Shown one piece after another: positions 48,323-59,837 of a stretch of 64,000 nucleotides of DNA (its first letter is position 1; each line of letters starts with the position of its first letter). The stretch comes from Holothuria scabra (taxonomy: Eukaryota > Echinodermata > Holothuroidea > Aspidochirotida > Holothuriidae), in contig CM074189.1 of the NCBI GenBank assembly GCA_037179385.1, forward strand, positions 21,463,020-21,527,019, written 5' to 3'. The position numbers were made by a program, and so were the translations under genes. Below the pieces are notes generated by a model. That model did no database searches. It was not told the DNA's origin and saw only the letters and a program-made list of their open reading frames with translations.

Positions 48323-49664
48323 CATGATAGTTCATTTTAAAGTATTCTGTATGTAGATCTAACCTCAATTGGCAAGAGTAAATCTTTTACAGCTTTTTTT
48401 GTTTTTTAATTTTTTTTTTTTTTTTTTGGTTTGTTTTTTTTTTCACATGTACCTTTCAGACAGGATCTGTTGTAAATATATAATCTAATTTTCCTTTGTT
48501 GTTGGGCTCCCTTTGTACCAGAGGGGTCCTAGAATCTGCCACATGGTTGTTGCTAACTGGACTGAAAAACCACAGGACAGGTGACTCTTCTTGGGAACAC
48601 CAACAGCAAAAGCTTTGACTGATTTCAGTACAGGAAACAGATGGGACATGCATGATATGCAAATTTTTTGAGACAAAGAAATGATGCTTTGGAATATCGT
48701 GAGTATGATTTTAATTATACATAACAAGCTGGATCAAGCCTAGCCTACGTAGCGCCTCTGTGTTGGCCGGATTCTTCGTACTGAGAGAGATGTTAAATGA
48801 ATGTGAATATTCACATAATAGTAGAAAACATCCAATTGTCCTTCGACTATGTAAATGAACTTTCCGTAAGCTTTCTCCGCAGCTGAACAGATTTGGTCTC
48901 CAATGCCGGGAGGCGTTGATTTTTTTGGTAGCAATGAGCTGGACGAAAAAAGTTTGTCTGCCCTGCGGGCTAGATCAAGCCCCACTTTTAATTGCCTGCA
49001 GTGGGCTATATTATATCATCCCTCTTACCTCAGTTATATACTTACCATTTTCAAAATGCATGCTCACTATCTGATCTCTTATCTGAAGCTGCTTACATGA
49101 TTAAACTTAGCGCAGGGAATATCTGTTATCAAATTATGTGGAAAGTCCTCTCTATAATCTAGGGGAGTACCGGATGTGAGAGAACAGCCTGTTCCTATTG
49201 TTCTGTTATGGCCAGTATGGTTAATCATCACTTCTGAGTGCAATGGTGCGTGAAATGATCGATACTTCCACTAAGGCTTGTGCTTCAACATTTAATGATC
49301 AATTTAGCACCAGCAGTACATTTTGTTTTGGTTGTGTCCCTCGTTGGCTTCTTAACTGATAACTGATTGCTCTGTGATAGCTTTTTTCATTACAGATTTA
49401 GCTCCCTTGAAACCTGGACAAACTTATCCATGTCCTTGAAATCCTTGCTTGTTGAACAACTGACAAAGAGGCCACATTGTAAGGGACTACATGGTCCAGT
49501 GAGTGCCTATTGGTGTTTGCCGGGTTTCTATTGTTCAGAAATCAGACAAGTCATAACGTCCACATTTCAAGGAGCAGAATTCTATAATGTTGGCATTTTG
49601 GAGTTATAACTGAAGATTCAGAGCTTGCTTTGTCTATTCTATGTTATTCTGATCACATACTTAC
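48323..49664. other. Intron downstream of the Frizzled exon, no gene recognised
   Basis: Contains a T-rich run near 48400-48440. Minus-strand ORFs of about 68-81 codons at 48456-48985 show no recognisable domain and lack a matching exon context. Confidence 0.4.
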
Positions 49665-50237
49665 CAGGTATACCTAGTTCTTTTGGCTCTTCAGGTTTCA
49701 CACAGTCAACCTCTGGCATTCCATGGCACATTTCTCTGACCTCTCTAACTTGCTTCCAACTAAAGAACTTCTGCATAGCATTAATGAATGCTTGGCAATT
49801 GCCCAAACTATCCAGACACACCCCCTGACAGATTGGAAACTGAACAGCTTCACATGGAGGGTACAAAATGTAACACATTGTCAAGACGGCCGCATTGTTA
49901 CAATTGGTCAGTTCCTGGAAAATGGAAGCCGCGATCATTTCAGTGGTGTTAGGGTGTTCCCCGAACTGGCTCGGAAAATAGGTGAAATTGTATGGGAGGA
50001 CATTTTGACATGTGTTACTGTTTAAAAGTTGGCAATTGTCCCTAGCAATTGGTGTGGTGGAAACATATGGATTGGGTGTTGTGGAAACATCCTGAACTTC
50101 TGGTGGGGTGCTAGTTTCTATGGTGAAGAAGAGGGTATCATTTGGTGGAACCCTTGTGTTCGTCTCTGGATTAATCAAAGGTGTGTGAATTGTGGGAGAG
50201 ACTGACGTACCCTCTGTAGGGTCTGGAAGCTCTGTGG
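49665..50237 (-). CDS. Exon 11: Thr/Ser/Pro-rich linker plus Frizzled cysteine-rich domain
   Basis: This 573-bp phase 1-1 exon has 190 codons, by far the largest here. Residues 1 to about 65 form a Thr/Pro/Ser-rich, mucin-like linker. Residues about 66-180 form a Frizzled CRD. Ten cysteines are present (D-N-C, N-T-C, T-N-C, T-M-C, P-P-C, P-I-C, G-V-C, G-N-C, E-M-C, V-D-C), matching the family's ten. The hallmark Y-N-x-T-x-F-P appears as Y-N-F-T-Y-F-P, and C-Y-I-L-Y-P-P-C matches the family's C-x-x-x-x-P-x-C. Family role: such domains bind Wnt acyl chains or other lipids, or act as dimer interfaces. The acceptor has a strong polypyrimidine tract ending CTCAG; the donor is GTAAGT. Ligand unknown. 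Confidence 0.92.
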
Positions 50238-50365
50238 CTGAGAAAAAAGAGACAGAGACATCAAATATGAAGCAAACACAATTTACTTCCCAATAATTGT
50301 GAATTTGGTTCATTAGTTTGATGATGAAGTTTAACAACACACCAATACAAATGTGTTACATAGTT

Positions 50366-50670
50366 TTAAAAGGCCAAACCTCACACCCCAAACTACAGTT
50401 TTGGTACCGGGGTACCGAAATTCTCAACTGGCTCAGCTCTTTGACTGTCAGCTACTTCAAAAAATGTAGAGTGCCAAAGCTTATATTACACAGCATGTAC
50501 GGTACTGAGAGTGTTTTGACTATATAAATTGAGTTTTTCTACACTCACCCTGAAGCAATAAACTGAGATTGTGTCTGGATGAGGATGAATTTCTGACAAT
50601 TGTGGGAGGGGCTTCAGTAGGAAGGTTAGGAGAATTGGTACTGTTTGGGGTGAGAGAACTGGGCCTTTAA
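50366..50670. mobile_element. 305-bp TTAA-flanked MITE (copy 1)
   Basis: Begins TTAAAAGGCCAAACCTCA and ends AACTGGGCCTTTAA. The same length and internal sequence occur at 61066-61370. TTAA at both ends plus AAGGCC/GGGCCT inverted ends fits a TTAA-specific cut-and-paste family. It lies in the intron between the Frizzled exon and Ig2. Confidence 0.75.
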
Positions 50671-51104
50671 CTAGATAAAAAGGTAAAGGTTAGAAACAGT
50701 TTCGAACACAATGTATGTAAAAAGTTTGGTTTCAAATACAGCTTAAACACAGCACAGGTCCCTTGCTTTAGTCGCCCCTTATGACAGGCTGGAAATAATG
50801 GGCATAATCTACAACCCCAGCCAATAGAGGGACTGTGTAATAACTGTGAATTAGTGTGAAGGTATAGATGTTGTAGAGGAAATCAGCGATCCTTTTAAAA
50901 TTTATTTGCTCGGATTTCAAACCAACTTCACAATAAGGAGACATGTATTTGTAAGTAGAATAAGTATCAGGAACTACTTCATGAAGACTATCTTTGGGGT
51001 ACTAGTCATGAACAAACACAAGTTTTAAAAGGGCCTGAGCTATAGACTAGGCCAATACAAGTCTTATTATAGCGGCATTACAAATCACAACTCTATTAAC
51101 CTAC

Positions 51105-51272
51105 CACCAGAATAGATTTCTGTCCTAACGACCAAGATTTCCTCCAGATCACCACTTATACACCTGTAACTTCCCTCGTCACGGTAAGTAATGTCCTCAA
51201 TGACAAGACGGGTAGTCTGGGGTCCGATGTATTCTGTGTAGTAGTTGAGGCGATATTCAAGATCTCCACCAG
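51105..51272 (-). CDS. Exon 10: Ig-like domain 2, second half
   Basis: This 168-bp phase 1-1 exon encodes the Ig second half with D-E-G-S-Y-R-C-I-S-G. It is longer than the other second halves (132-141 bp), extending past the last strand. Two in-frame donors lie three bases apart (GTGGTA and GTAGGT); I chose GTAGGT as the better consensus. The alternative removes one Gly. It is followed by the Frizzled exon. Confidence 0.85.
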
Positions 51273-51360
51273 CTAATTTTAGTAAAACACATAAACATGA
51301 GTCAAGTTATGAAGTTAGATATTTTGGTTAGATATGGTTCCAATTCTCAGGTTCTACCTT

Positions 51361-51585
51361 ATTGGTGTAGGTCTGGCCTGCCACAGCTTTTTTTTCCATT
51401 TGTGGCTTACTGGATTGTTTTCCCTACTCCATTGCTTATGCTGAGCAACAAGCACAATGGCAGTAGGTTCCATTTCTTAAGTTTTTGGTATCACCAGGCC
51501 AGGATTCAAAATCCAGACCTCCTAGCTGCTAGTCCAGTGGTGTACCTACTTGACCATGCTGTCAGTCAGTTGAGTTATTAAAAAG
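51361..51585 (-). mobile_element. tRNA-derived SINE family A (copy with head)
   Basis: On the minus strand, CATGGTCAAGTAGGTACACC (A-box-like) and GGTCTGGATTTTGAATCCTG (close to a B box) are followed by the family A body CTCAGCATAAGCAATGGAGT. It is the best-preserved copy of the four. Confidence 0.7.
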
Positions 51586-52089
51586 AGCATAAAATTTACA
51601 ATCACTTCATACAAAGCTGCTGCATTATAAAAATACCAAATGTTCCTTAAAATTCAGGAAGGTCATGTGCCTTAAATGTATAAAAGTTGATGAAAAATGG
51701 TGACATTTCAGAGGGGTATATTCTATTAAAGGAGACAAATCTAAAGGGCTTCTAAATCCTTAAAAAAGGAACTATTCATTGCAAGCCACTACAGATGTGT
51801 TATTTATTCAAGCAGACAGGAATATGATGACATGTACTAAAAATAATTCACTTCGAAGGTTGTTAGGGGTTGTTATGGAGAAAGTTTAAATAGCTTAATT
51901 GGTGCATGAGAAGGTTGATGGTTAGCAGGTATATATCTTAAGTACAGTGCTCCCACAGGATTTTCCACAAAATAAAGGTTTAATTTGTAAAAGTTTGTAA
52001 AGAGTGACTGATTAATTGCATGTGAATCTGTAATACTCCACCTCTCCATGTGAGGAAATCATGGTAATGTCATAAATCACAAATAAATT

Positions 52090-52275
52090 GCAAGTGAAAC
52101 TTTACTATTCACCCTTTCTAGGAGGTAAAAATATTTTCATATCACACAGTAACATATGAATTGTATGTTAAACTTTACAACTCACCCCTTCTAGGAGGTA
52201 AAATCTTGTCATGTCTCACAGTTACATATGAATTGCATGTTCAACTTTATCACTCACCCCTTCTAGGAGGTAAAA
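52090..52275. repeat. 72-bp tandem duplication overlapping the exon 9 donor
   Basis: About 2.6 copies of a 72-73-bp unit containing CACCCCTTCTAGGAGGTAAA. The rightmost copy is the real end of exon 9 and its donor. The next copy keeps the donor exactly; the third reads GGGTGAATAG and is degraded. Confidence 0.8.
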
Positions 52276-52401
52276 TCATGTCACCACTAGGAGAGAACCA
52301 ATTAGGTTGGGAGTCTGCATATCCAAAGACATTACATATGTATTTCACAGTAGAGCCAACAGTGACTACACCTTGTTCCCCTGTAATGACCATGAATGCA
52401 A
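52258..52401 (-). CDS. Exon 9: Ig-like domain 2, first half
   Basis: This 144-bp phase 1-1 exon encodes an Ig first half with first cysteine in Y-I-C-N-V-F-G and core tryptophan in P-N-W-F-S-P. The acceptor is TTTCAG and the donor GTGAG. The end of this exon and its donor are tandemly duplicated into the intron (about 72-bp unit, 52090-52275). Additional copies of the donor therefore follow, and the most proximal is nearly identical. Confidence 0.87.
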
Positions 52402-53412
52402 CTGAAACAAAGAGAAATACAAAAGTATAGTAGTTATTGACACCATACGTTTAACAGGATCCCTATATACTTCAAACTTTACTAACATTTGAGCTGTTTT
52501 CCAACTAGTTAATTTAAAACTTATATTTTACACATCAATTCCCCATCAAATTTAAATTTCTTATGACTAGTAATGTTTTCAGGAACATCTAAAAAATTCA
52601 TAAATTACATGACTATTTATTTCCTATGAAATCTGAGTTCCATTTAACTAGTAACATATCCAAGAACCTCTATGATATTTCACAAACTACATGACTATTT
52701 ATTTCCTATCAAATATGAATTCCTTCTGCCTAGTAATGTATTCTGTTATTGATGATCCTCACCCATGACTGATTACTCCCCACCACAAGCACCAACTCTG
52801 ACATGAATATTCATTAATTGAAGCTAGCCCACAGCTTCGATTGTAGGAATTGCTCTCTTTGTCACCTTTTTTTCGACAACTACCTATAAGGCTCGTAAAC
52901 GTTCTCATGCACTCATGTCCAACAGGACGTAAAGGCATACTGAACATCTATGCACCTAAGAGGGGATATCAGCATTTGTCTTGCTTGTATGACTCGGTAC
53001 ATACTCTCAAGCACACATATCTAACAGGCATGTACTGGTATAGCCAACAGCTACAGATATGAAAGGGAGGATTTTGACATTCAATTCCAATCATCTCACT
53101 GATAACACTAACTGATTTTTTTCATATTAATCTTAATTGAGATATTTATCATTATGATAAAAAAATGTAGAAACAAATATTTACCTTTGTAACTCTTAAA
53201 GATTTACCAAAAAGTACTTTCCATCTCCACCCTACACCCAATGGAAACTAGCCAAAATTTACCTGGCAAAGTGCTTTCCTTGAGTTGGAATCTTCACACA
53301 CTATCAGTCAATGCATGGTATATTGTGAGTATACTCCATGCCAGGACTACAAATTGTAAGTGATTCATAAATGACATTTTCCACAATTTCAATAGTTTCT
53401 CTGGGGTTTGAT

Positions 53413-53696
53413 GTACATTATGTGAAATAACCCTTACTCAAATTGGCTACAACTAAACAGTTTAAAACCCAACCTTTTGGCAGAAAGCAGGGTTTTACTT
53501 GATGTCAACACCCACAGTTTACAACCACCACAAGTGTTTATGGGATTTTAACATTTTTTTTATTGTTTTGGGGGTTTGAATGGCTATAAACTGTAAGTGT
53601 GATCATCAAGCAGAAACCTGACAAGCCACCCAAACACCTGGTTTTAGACTGTTAGTGGTAGTTGATTTGAGTAAAGTGCTTTTTCATGTAATGTAC
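53413..53696. mobile_element. Foldback MITE K (copy 2, better preserved)
   Basis: The left arm GTACATTATGTGAAATAACC then TACTCAAATTGGCTAC is the inverse of the right arm GTAGTTGATTTGAGTAAAGT then CATGTAATGTAC. Total length is about 284 bp. It corresponds to 23087-23355. Confidence 0.7.
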
Positions 53697-54363
53697 TTGC
53701 CTGCAAGTTCAGTATTTCTAGTTATTCAATCGGTCATTACAAGACACTTGACCAACTCACTGACAGCAGCCAGTAAATTAGCACTGGTAAGGCATCGCAT
53801 TTTGCTACACAAGAATTAACAACGTGACAAATGTAAACTTGTGTGGTAAATTTTGCACATAAAACACACAGGTTGTTAATGATTTTAAGATAAGGTAGCT
53901 CAGGAAAAGCAAAATGACTATGTAAATTTTAAACACTAACTTATTCCCTTTTGGAAGAAAGCAAATCAGGTCATGGTCATCCACCCTGCAAAAAATCCCT
54001 CTGAGACCCTTTGTCCAACTTCTGTTAACCAAAGGTTTCAATGAGTTCCAAATGGTTCTAAAATGTTTTAAAGAAAATTTGGTTTGCACAGAGGGCCCGG
54101 TAACTTGGTAACTCCCATTACAATTTATCAACTTCCCTCAAACACTATGCAATGGCAACCTTTTGAATGCAAAGCATTTTTCCAAAGGGTTCCATTTGAA
54201 ACCTTTCTGGTGTAAAGGGTTTTACCCCAAAGGGTTCCAAAGGAAATTTTTAGCTGGGCAGGCTTTCTTTTCAAAGCTTAGGAATCATGCACCAATTTCC
54301 TAACGGAGTTGTTTGTCATATGCAACATTTTGAAAGTACTGCAAGGTTTGCAGAGTGACTTAC

Positions 54364-54456
54364 TTCTGGTGTCACAGAAGTCCCCAGCAAATCCTTCTAT
54401 ACAGACACATGTACCATTTACACAAGAGCCACCATTCTCACAAGGAAACAGGCAAT
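54364..54456 (-). CDS. Exon 8: EGF-like domain 6
   Basis: This 93-bp phase 1-1 exon encodes an EGF-like repeat: C-L-F-P-C-E-N-G-G-S-C, then C-V-C-I-E-G-F-A-G-D-F-C. An N-G-T sequon precedes cysteine 4. The acceptor is TTCCTCAG and the donor GTAAG. It is the last of five consecutive EGF domains before Ig2. Confidence 0.9.
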
Positions 54457-54511
54457 CTGAGGAAAGAGTAAAAGATTCTTCATGTAGTTAGACCAGCATC
54501 ATTTCCAGAAC

Positions 54512-55140
54512 CAAAATGTTGGAGCCACCTTCTCAGTATAACACACATTAAATATGAAATCTATCCAATTTTCATACCCTGGAATATCGTGAGAAAAGGT
54601 TTTCAAAGTTTGACCTTCAGTGACCCCAAATAACTTTTGACCTCCACCAAAGACGACACAGGCCATCTTCTTACCATGACACACCCACATAACAAATAAG
54701 ATAGGTATACAAGTTTCCTACCTTATGATATCCTGTTAAAAAAGCTCTTTAAGGTTTGACCTTGGGTGGCCCAAGATAACCTTTGACCTCTCATCAAAAT
54801 GCATTAACATACCAGGTTTGAAATAAATCCAAGCTTCCTTCCTTGCGATATTGGGTAAAAAGTATTTCAGAGATTGACTTCTGGTAACCTAACACAACCT
54901 TTGACCTTTACCAAAATCAATATGGTTCTTGCACATTTCCTGTTGCATCAAAGTACCAGATTTGAAATAATTCCAGCTTCCTACCATTAGACATCATGAA
55001 AACACGGTTTTTTGGAATTTGACCCCTTGTGATCCCAGGTGACATCTGACCTCCACCAAAAGTGGGTCCTTCCTCCCATCAAAATGCATCAACATACAAA
55101 GTTGAAAAAATTTCAAGCGTATCTTGAGATATTGTGTAAA
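54512..55140. repeat. Diverged copy of the 145-bp array (four to five units)
   Basis: Repeated blocks such as TAACCTTTGACCTCTCATCA and ATACCAGGTTTGAAATAAAT match the array at 30440. The DR1 13-mer is degraded in each unit here. No CA tract or hairpin is present, so this copy is truncated. Confidence 0.75.
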
Positions 55141-55293
55141 CAAAGTTTTCAATAGTTTCATTTACTTTCACTGATACTGGACCCCATAAAGCATACAACA
55201 TGCCACCTGAAGGGACAAAGTATTTCATAACTAATGAAAATAATTTCCCAAAAAGTTGTCTTTCTAAAAGAAATGTATATCTTGAAAACTCAC

Positions 55294-55386
55294 CTGAATA
55301 CTGACAGAATTGGCCAGTAAATGATAGTGGACACACACAGACACCATTCTCACAATATCCTCCGTTCTCACACTCTCCCTGGCAGG
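55294..55386 (-). CDS. Exon 7: EGF-like domain 5
   Basis: This 93-bp phase 1-1 exon encodes a compact EGF-like repeat: C-Q-G-E-C-E-N-G-G-Y-C, then C-V-C-P-L-S-F-T-G-Q-F-C. All six cysteines are present. The acceptor is ATTACAG and the donor GTGAG. A dispersed tandem-array fragment ends in the intron just downstream (54512-55140). Confidence 0.9.
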
Positions 55387-55799
55387 CTGTAATTAGACAA
55401 AGGATCCCACTAGAAAATGAAAGTGTACTACATTTTCATGACAAACAAAAGGTTGCTTTATATCTCCATCAACCACATACCTGGTGAAGCAGGCGTTTGG
55501 ACGCGGCACCCTGGATTGGTATCAATTACTAAATGCAGTTGAAAAGTCAACCAAGCATGAGCAATGATAAGGAAATCAATTGTTCTGCTTGTTGTAGCAA
55601 ACAATCTTCCTGCTTGCTGATTGGAGAAAATAGATTATTACAGTGCACCATTTTAGATTAATCCTAGTTGGTAACTTGAACTTAAGAACACTTGTCAACC
55701 TCATGAGTACCTGATTTACCATGATCTATTAAAAAACACCTGTCATTTAACCTGAGTGTTATGTTCAGATGAGGTTTTATGGCTGAGTCTCTACACCAA

Positions 55800-55975
55800 A
55801 TGTTTAAAGTGGATCAGGCCAGCCACGGCATTTTTTCAGTTGTGGATGGCTCACTGGCTGGTTTTCCTTAACCCATTGCTGATGCTGAGCACAAGCAAAA
55901 TAGCAGATGGTTCCACTTTGGTATGACCCAGCCAGGTGTCGTACCACAGACCTCACAGATGCAGGTTAGATAAAA
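55800..55975 (-). mobile_element. tRNA-derived SINE family A (copy 4)
   Basis: On the minus strand, a head near 55960 and the body CTCAGCATCAGCAATGGGTT match the other family A copies. Confidence 0.6.
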
Positions 55976-57217
55976 CCGTAAGACCCAATTATTGTGATCA
56001 CATATTGATTACAGCACCAGCATCCTACTGCTAGCACATCTATTTGGGAAACAAAAAGCCCTAGCATCCTGTGTCTAACATAATCAAAAAATGTTATCAA
56101 CAACATGGAAACCAATCCTATCAAAATTGCTTTCCATGAAAACCTGACACTTAAACTGGGCAGTAATGCTTCAAACTGGGCAATACTTTGACACCACAAA
56201 ACCGCAGACCTGTACTGAAAGACTTGTTTGCTTTATGCTGATTGTTCGCTTTGCTACTGCCCACTTCTGAGTGGTATTGTCCATGAAAAATTTCACCTGT
56301 ATCTTTCTATGAATCTGTAATCAATTCTACTGCTTTCAAGTTTGTTTTAATAATAATTTGTCCACAGAATTTATTTTTAGCAATTACAGTTACGGTACAA
56401 ACTGCAAAACTGGTTTCTCAAAATGCATTGAGATATTTGTCCACTGAAGGTGAGTTGACCACAAAAAAAGTTTGTCTTCTGGATTACTTCTTGACACCAA
56501 GGCCAAACAAACTTGTCAAGCTTTCATAGGAGCAAATTTTCTGATGTCACAACATCAGACTGTGATAACTGATAATTATTGTTAGTTTAAAAGGTAGTGT
56601 GACATGAAAATGGGTATCAGATGTCAAAAGCATTAAAAAGCATAAAAGTAGCCACAATTTCCATCAAAATCCATCAAAAATTGACCATTTTACATGACAA
56701 TTTCTGATTTTCACTTAATCATTAATAAATATGAGCTCAATATGCAAATCTTGTGATGTCATGGGAGGGACATACCATATATGACAGTTGTAACATATGT
56801 TTCCCCTGAGGGTTTTATTTTGGAAGTTTACATTGTGTCCTTGCAAATCATCAGTATCAATTACCAAACCACAAACTATATGATGACTAATTAAGAGAAA
56901 ATTTATACAGGGTTAACAAAAGAAATATCAACACCATGCAATACTCCACATCATTATTTTTGCATAAGCAACAAGTTTCTTCAGAAACCTTTGGAACTTT
57001 ATAAAGAGGTATATCTGGAGAACAGTTAAAGATACTGTAATAATTCCAACAGAGTTTTCCTTAGAACAGTTCACTCCATAGCTGCAAAGTAAAGTCAGGT
57101 CAATTTGCTGACATGTCACACTCCCTTTTAGTCAATGTACAAATGTGATGCAGAATTAAAGTTGTGAAAAAAATTAAAAAACAGACTGATTGCTCCTCTG
57201 AGGGAAATCTTCCTTAC
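55976..57217. other. Intron between exons 6 and 7, no gene recognised
   Basis: No exon-like domain, long ORF or clear repeat match was found in this 1.2 kb. Confidence 0.4.
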
Positions 57218-57328
57218 ATGGAATTTCACAAGACGGGCCCTCATAGCCAACTGGGCACATGCAAGTCCCTGTCTCTGTATCACATACGCCATCATTGTAG
57301 CATTCTGTTCCACATCCTACAAAAGGCG
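57218..57328 (-). CDS. Exon 6: EGF-like domain 4
   Basis: This 111-bp phase 1-1 exon encodes an EGF-like repeat slightly longer than its neighbours: C-G-T-E-C-Y-N-D-G-V-C, then C-M-C-P-V-G-Y-E-G-P-S-C, with two extra residues between cysteines 3 and 4. The acceptor is CTTTCAG and the donor GTAAGG. It is one of only two exons ending in T, so joining it to an exon starting GA, AA or AG would create a stop; its actual partner starts CC. Confidence 0.9.
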
Positions 57329-57595
57329 CTGAAAGATGAAAACGATGTGATTTTATTTACATTGGCAATATTCAGAAAAACGAGCTCATACCTTGGTTCA
57401 ACTTTGAATGGCTTGATTATTTCAGTTTTCTTTAGACCCCTCTCTAATTTAAACCAGACATACAAGTGTACAACTACTAGATTATAGGAAAGTTCATTTT
57501 TTCGAGTCTCACGATAGTCAGTCAATAAGCAGAGTGGTCACTGGTCAGTGGGATATGAGAGCATTATTTACACTGTTGCTATATGGAGAGCATTG

Positions 57596-57928
57596 GGCTA
57601 GATTTCATCATGCTAATTCAGACCAATCATATGGCTAGATTTCATCATGCTAATTCAGACCAATCATATGGCTAGATTTCATCATGCTAATTCAGACCAA
57701 TCATATGGCTAGATTTCATCATGCTAATTCAGACCAATCATATGGCTAGATTTCATCATGCTAATTCAGACCAATCATATGGCTAGATTTCATCATGCTA
57801 ATTCAGACCAATCATATGGCTAGATTTCATCATGCTTATTCAGACCAATCATATGGCTAGATTTCATCATGCTAATTCAGACCAATCATATGGCTAGATT
57901 TCATCATGCTAATTCAGACCGATCATAT
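57596..57928. repeat. 37-bp tandem repeat, nine copies
   Basis: Nine nearly identical units beginning GGCTAGATTTCATCATGCTA and ending ATCATAT. Only a few substitutions are visible (for example GCTTATT at about 57838 and GACCGATC in the last unit), so the array is young. It lies in the intron between exons 5 and 6. Confidence 0.95.
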
Positions 57929-58970
57929 TGCTTTTTACATCCCTTTAAAGAGGATGTTTCTCTTTCAGTTGAAAGTAAATCACTGACATTATTCAAAATT
58001 TGGAAACAAGGTCTTGCAGCAAGTGAAACATGGATATTTAATTGCTTATTGACTGACTATACTGAGATAACAGAACAAAGATCCCTTATGTAGTTACAGG
58101 CTATATCTTCATACAGTAGAGTCTTCTGGCACTCTATCTGCAATTATTCGGAAAAAGGCCTTGAAATCTGGGTTTTTAGAGTAACAGGCAAGTTAGCCTA
58201 ATGGAACCCTTCCTTTTATTAATCCAATCAAGGGTTGTTTTTGAAAATCAAAGGGGATTCTGCAGGATCCACACTTTGCCTATCCTTGTATGGTCTGACT
58301 TTTGGAAGAAAATTTTCCATGTTTCAAAATGTAAGATTCAGAGAGAAAGGAAATATTAATTCAATTCTTAGTTGTTCAACCTTTTTAAAACCTAAAATAA
58401 TGCAATGATATGGATTTACCATGTTGGTAACTTGGTGCATTGTGAATGCAGTACTTCCCTCCAATTTTTATTTAAATATACAACAAAAGGGAAAAATTAC
58501 AAGGAGGTACTCTAGACTTTCAAGAAGCTTCAAAGTTGCTAAAAGAAACATGCTTCTTAAAAGGGCCATTGAGTTGATATCAGTAACTTAATGAGAGTGT
58601 TCAAGGGTCACTACCACATGACAATGCTTATCAGTTAGCATAAGAAGTCAAGTTTCATAAACAGCGTTAAGGAAGACGTTAAAATTTTGAATTTTGTGGT
58701 GTCCTGACTTGTGACGGTTTTGTGCACAATTTTAAAATAAGTCTGGTCACGAATCTTTGAAAACTGAATTGAACCATTCAGTATTCAATCATAAAACAGT
58801 CATTTGTATGTAGGATATATTAATATTGCCTAAGTTTGACCATTTGTCATCTGTATGCGGAGAGACCTTAACAGGTTTGAAAATAACTGTCAATTTCCAT
58901 GAACCAATCCAAATTGAGCCACTTTGAAAAATGAAGGGCAAAACAGTCCTAAAGACTTAACAAAACTTAC
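57929..58970. other. Intron between exons 5 and 6, no gene recognised
   Basis: Nothing supported apart from the adjacent 37-bp array. A 74-codon plus-strand ORF that starts inside that array looks fortuitous. Confidence 0.4.
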
Positions 58971-59066
58971 GTCCAATTTCACAATAATCTCCAATATAGC
59001 CGGGCATGCATACACAAATACCATCCAGACAAGTTCCCCCATTGGCACAAACAAACATACAGTCAT
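58971..59066 (-). CDS. Exon 5: EGF-like domain 3
   Basis: This 96-bp phase 1-1 exon encodes one EGF-like repeat: D-C-M-F-V-C-A-N-G-G-T-C, then C-V-C-M-P-G-Y-I-G-D-Y-C. All six cysteines are present. The acceptor is TTCCAG and the donor GTAAG. It is the second of five consecutive EGF domains between Ig1 and Ig2. Confidence 0.9.
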
Positions 59067-59837
59067 CTGGAAAGACAAATATACACCAAATAAACATTTA
59101 AAGACAAAAAAAAATTCAATTAAGGGGCTGATGTTGCACCAATCAGAGTCCTTGTAATATTTTAAACATCCTCCTTTTTAACTGATTACATCTTATCGCC
59201 TCAGAGAGGAAAAAAAAAAAACACACTACATACACACTTGAAACAGTCAGCTTTTTCATCTGGCAAAAACCAAATGTGAACTTGAACCATATTTGAAACC
59301 ATACATGTTCAAACTTCACTTTTCAATCTAACTGATACTACACAACACATTTGTGTTGGTGTGTCGTTAAATCACATAAGTAACTAACAATGTAGTTCTA
59401 TCACTCACACTACAAACACTATATGCCACCCCCAACAAAAACTTATAATAAGTCTAACTTTAAAGTATACTTATTCCAATACGAACTAACAATATTCAGG
59501 GATGAGCCTGAGACTTCTTTGAGAGAAGAGGAAATGAGCCTGAGAATTATAAAAAAAGAGGGTATTGAGAGGCAGGCACCGGGCTGGGGGCCCAGAGGAA
59601 AAGCTTAAGTGCCCCTAGTGAAATTTATTTCATTATAATACAGACTCCTGATTGGATAGAACTCTGAGGGCTGTTTGTATAAGTTTAATAGCTGAGACAT
59701 ACCGTCAAGACATTCATGACAGAAACTTTTGGCGTTTAAGCGCAAGAAAGAGGAATGAACAAAAAAGAGGAAAAGTTAAAAAAGAAAAGAAAGTATCTTA
59801 TGCCTGAATATTTTAAAAGCATACTTCTTTTAACAGA

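Noticed and set aside
48400..48445. T-rich run considered as a transcription terminator or SINE tail
   Set aside because: No element boundary or target duplication could be found next to it.
48456..48985. Overlapping minus-strand ORFs downstream of the Frizzled exon
   Set aside because: No recognisable domain, no phase 1-1 exon boundaries, and low-complexity surroundings; likely chance.
49723..50025. Plus-strand ORF of 100 codons opposite the Frizzled exon
   Set aside because: It is an antisense shadow of the CRD exon, whose cysteine pattern clearly fixes the minus strand.
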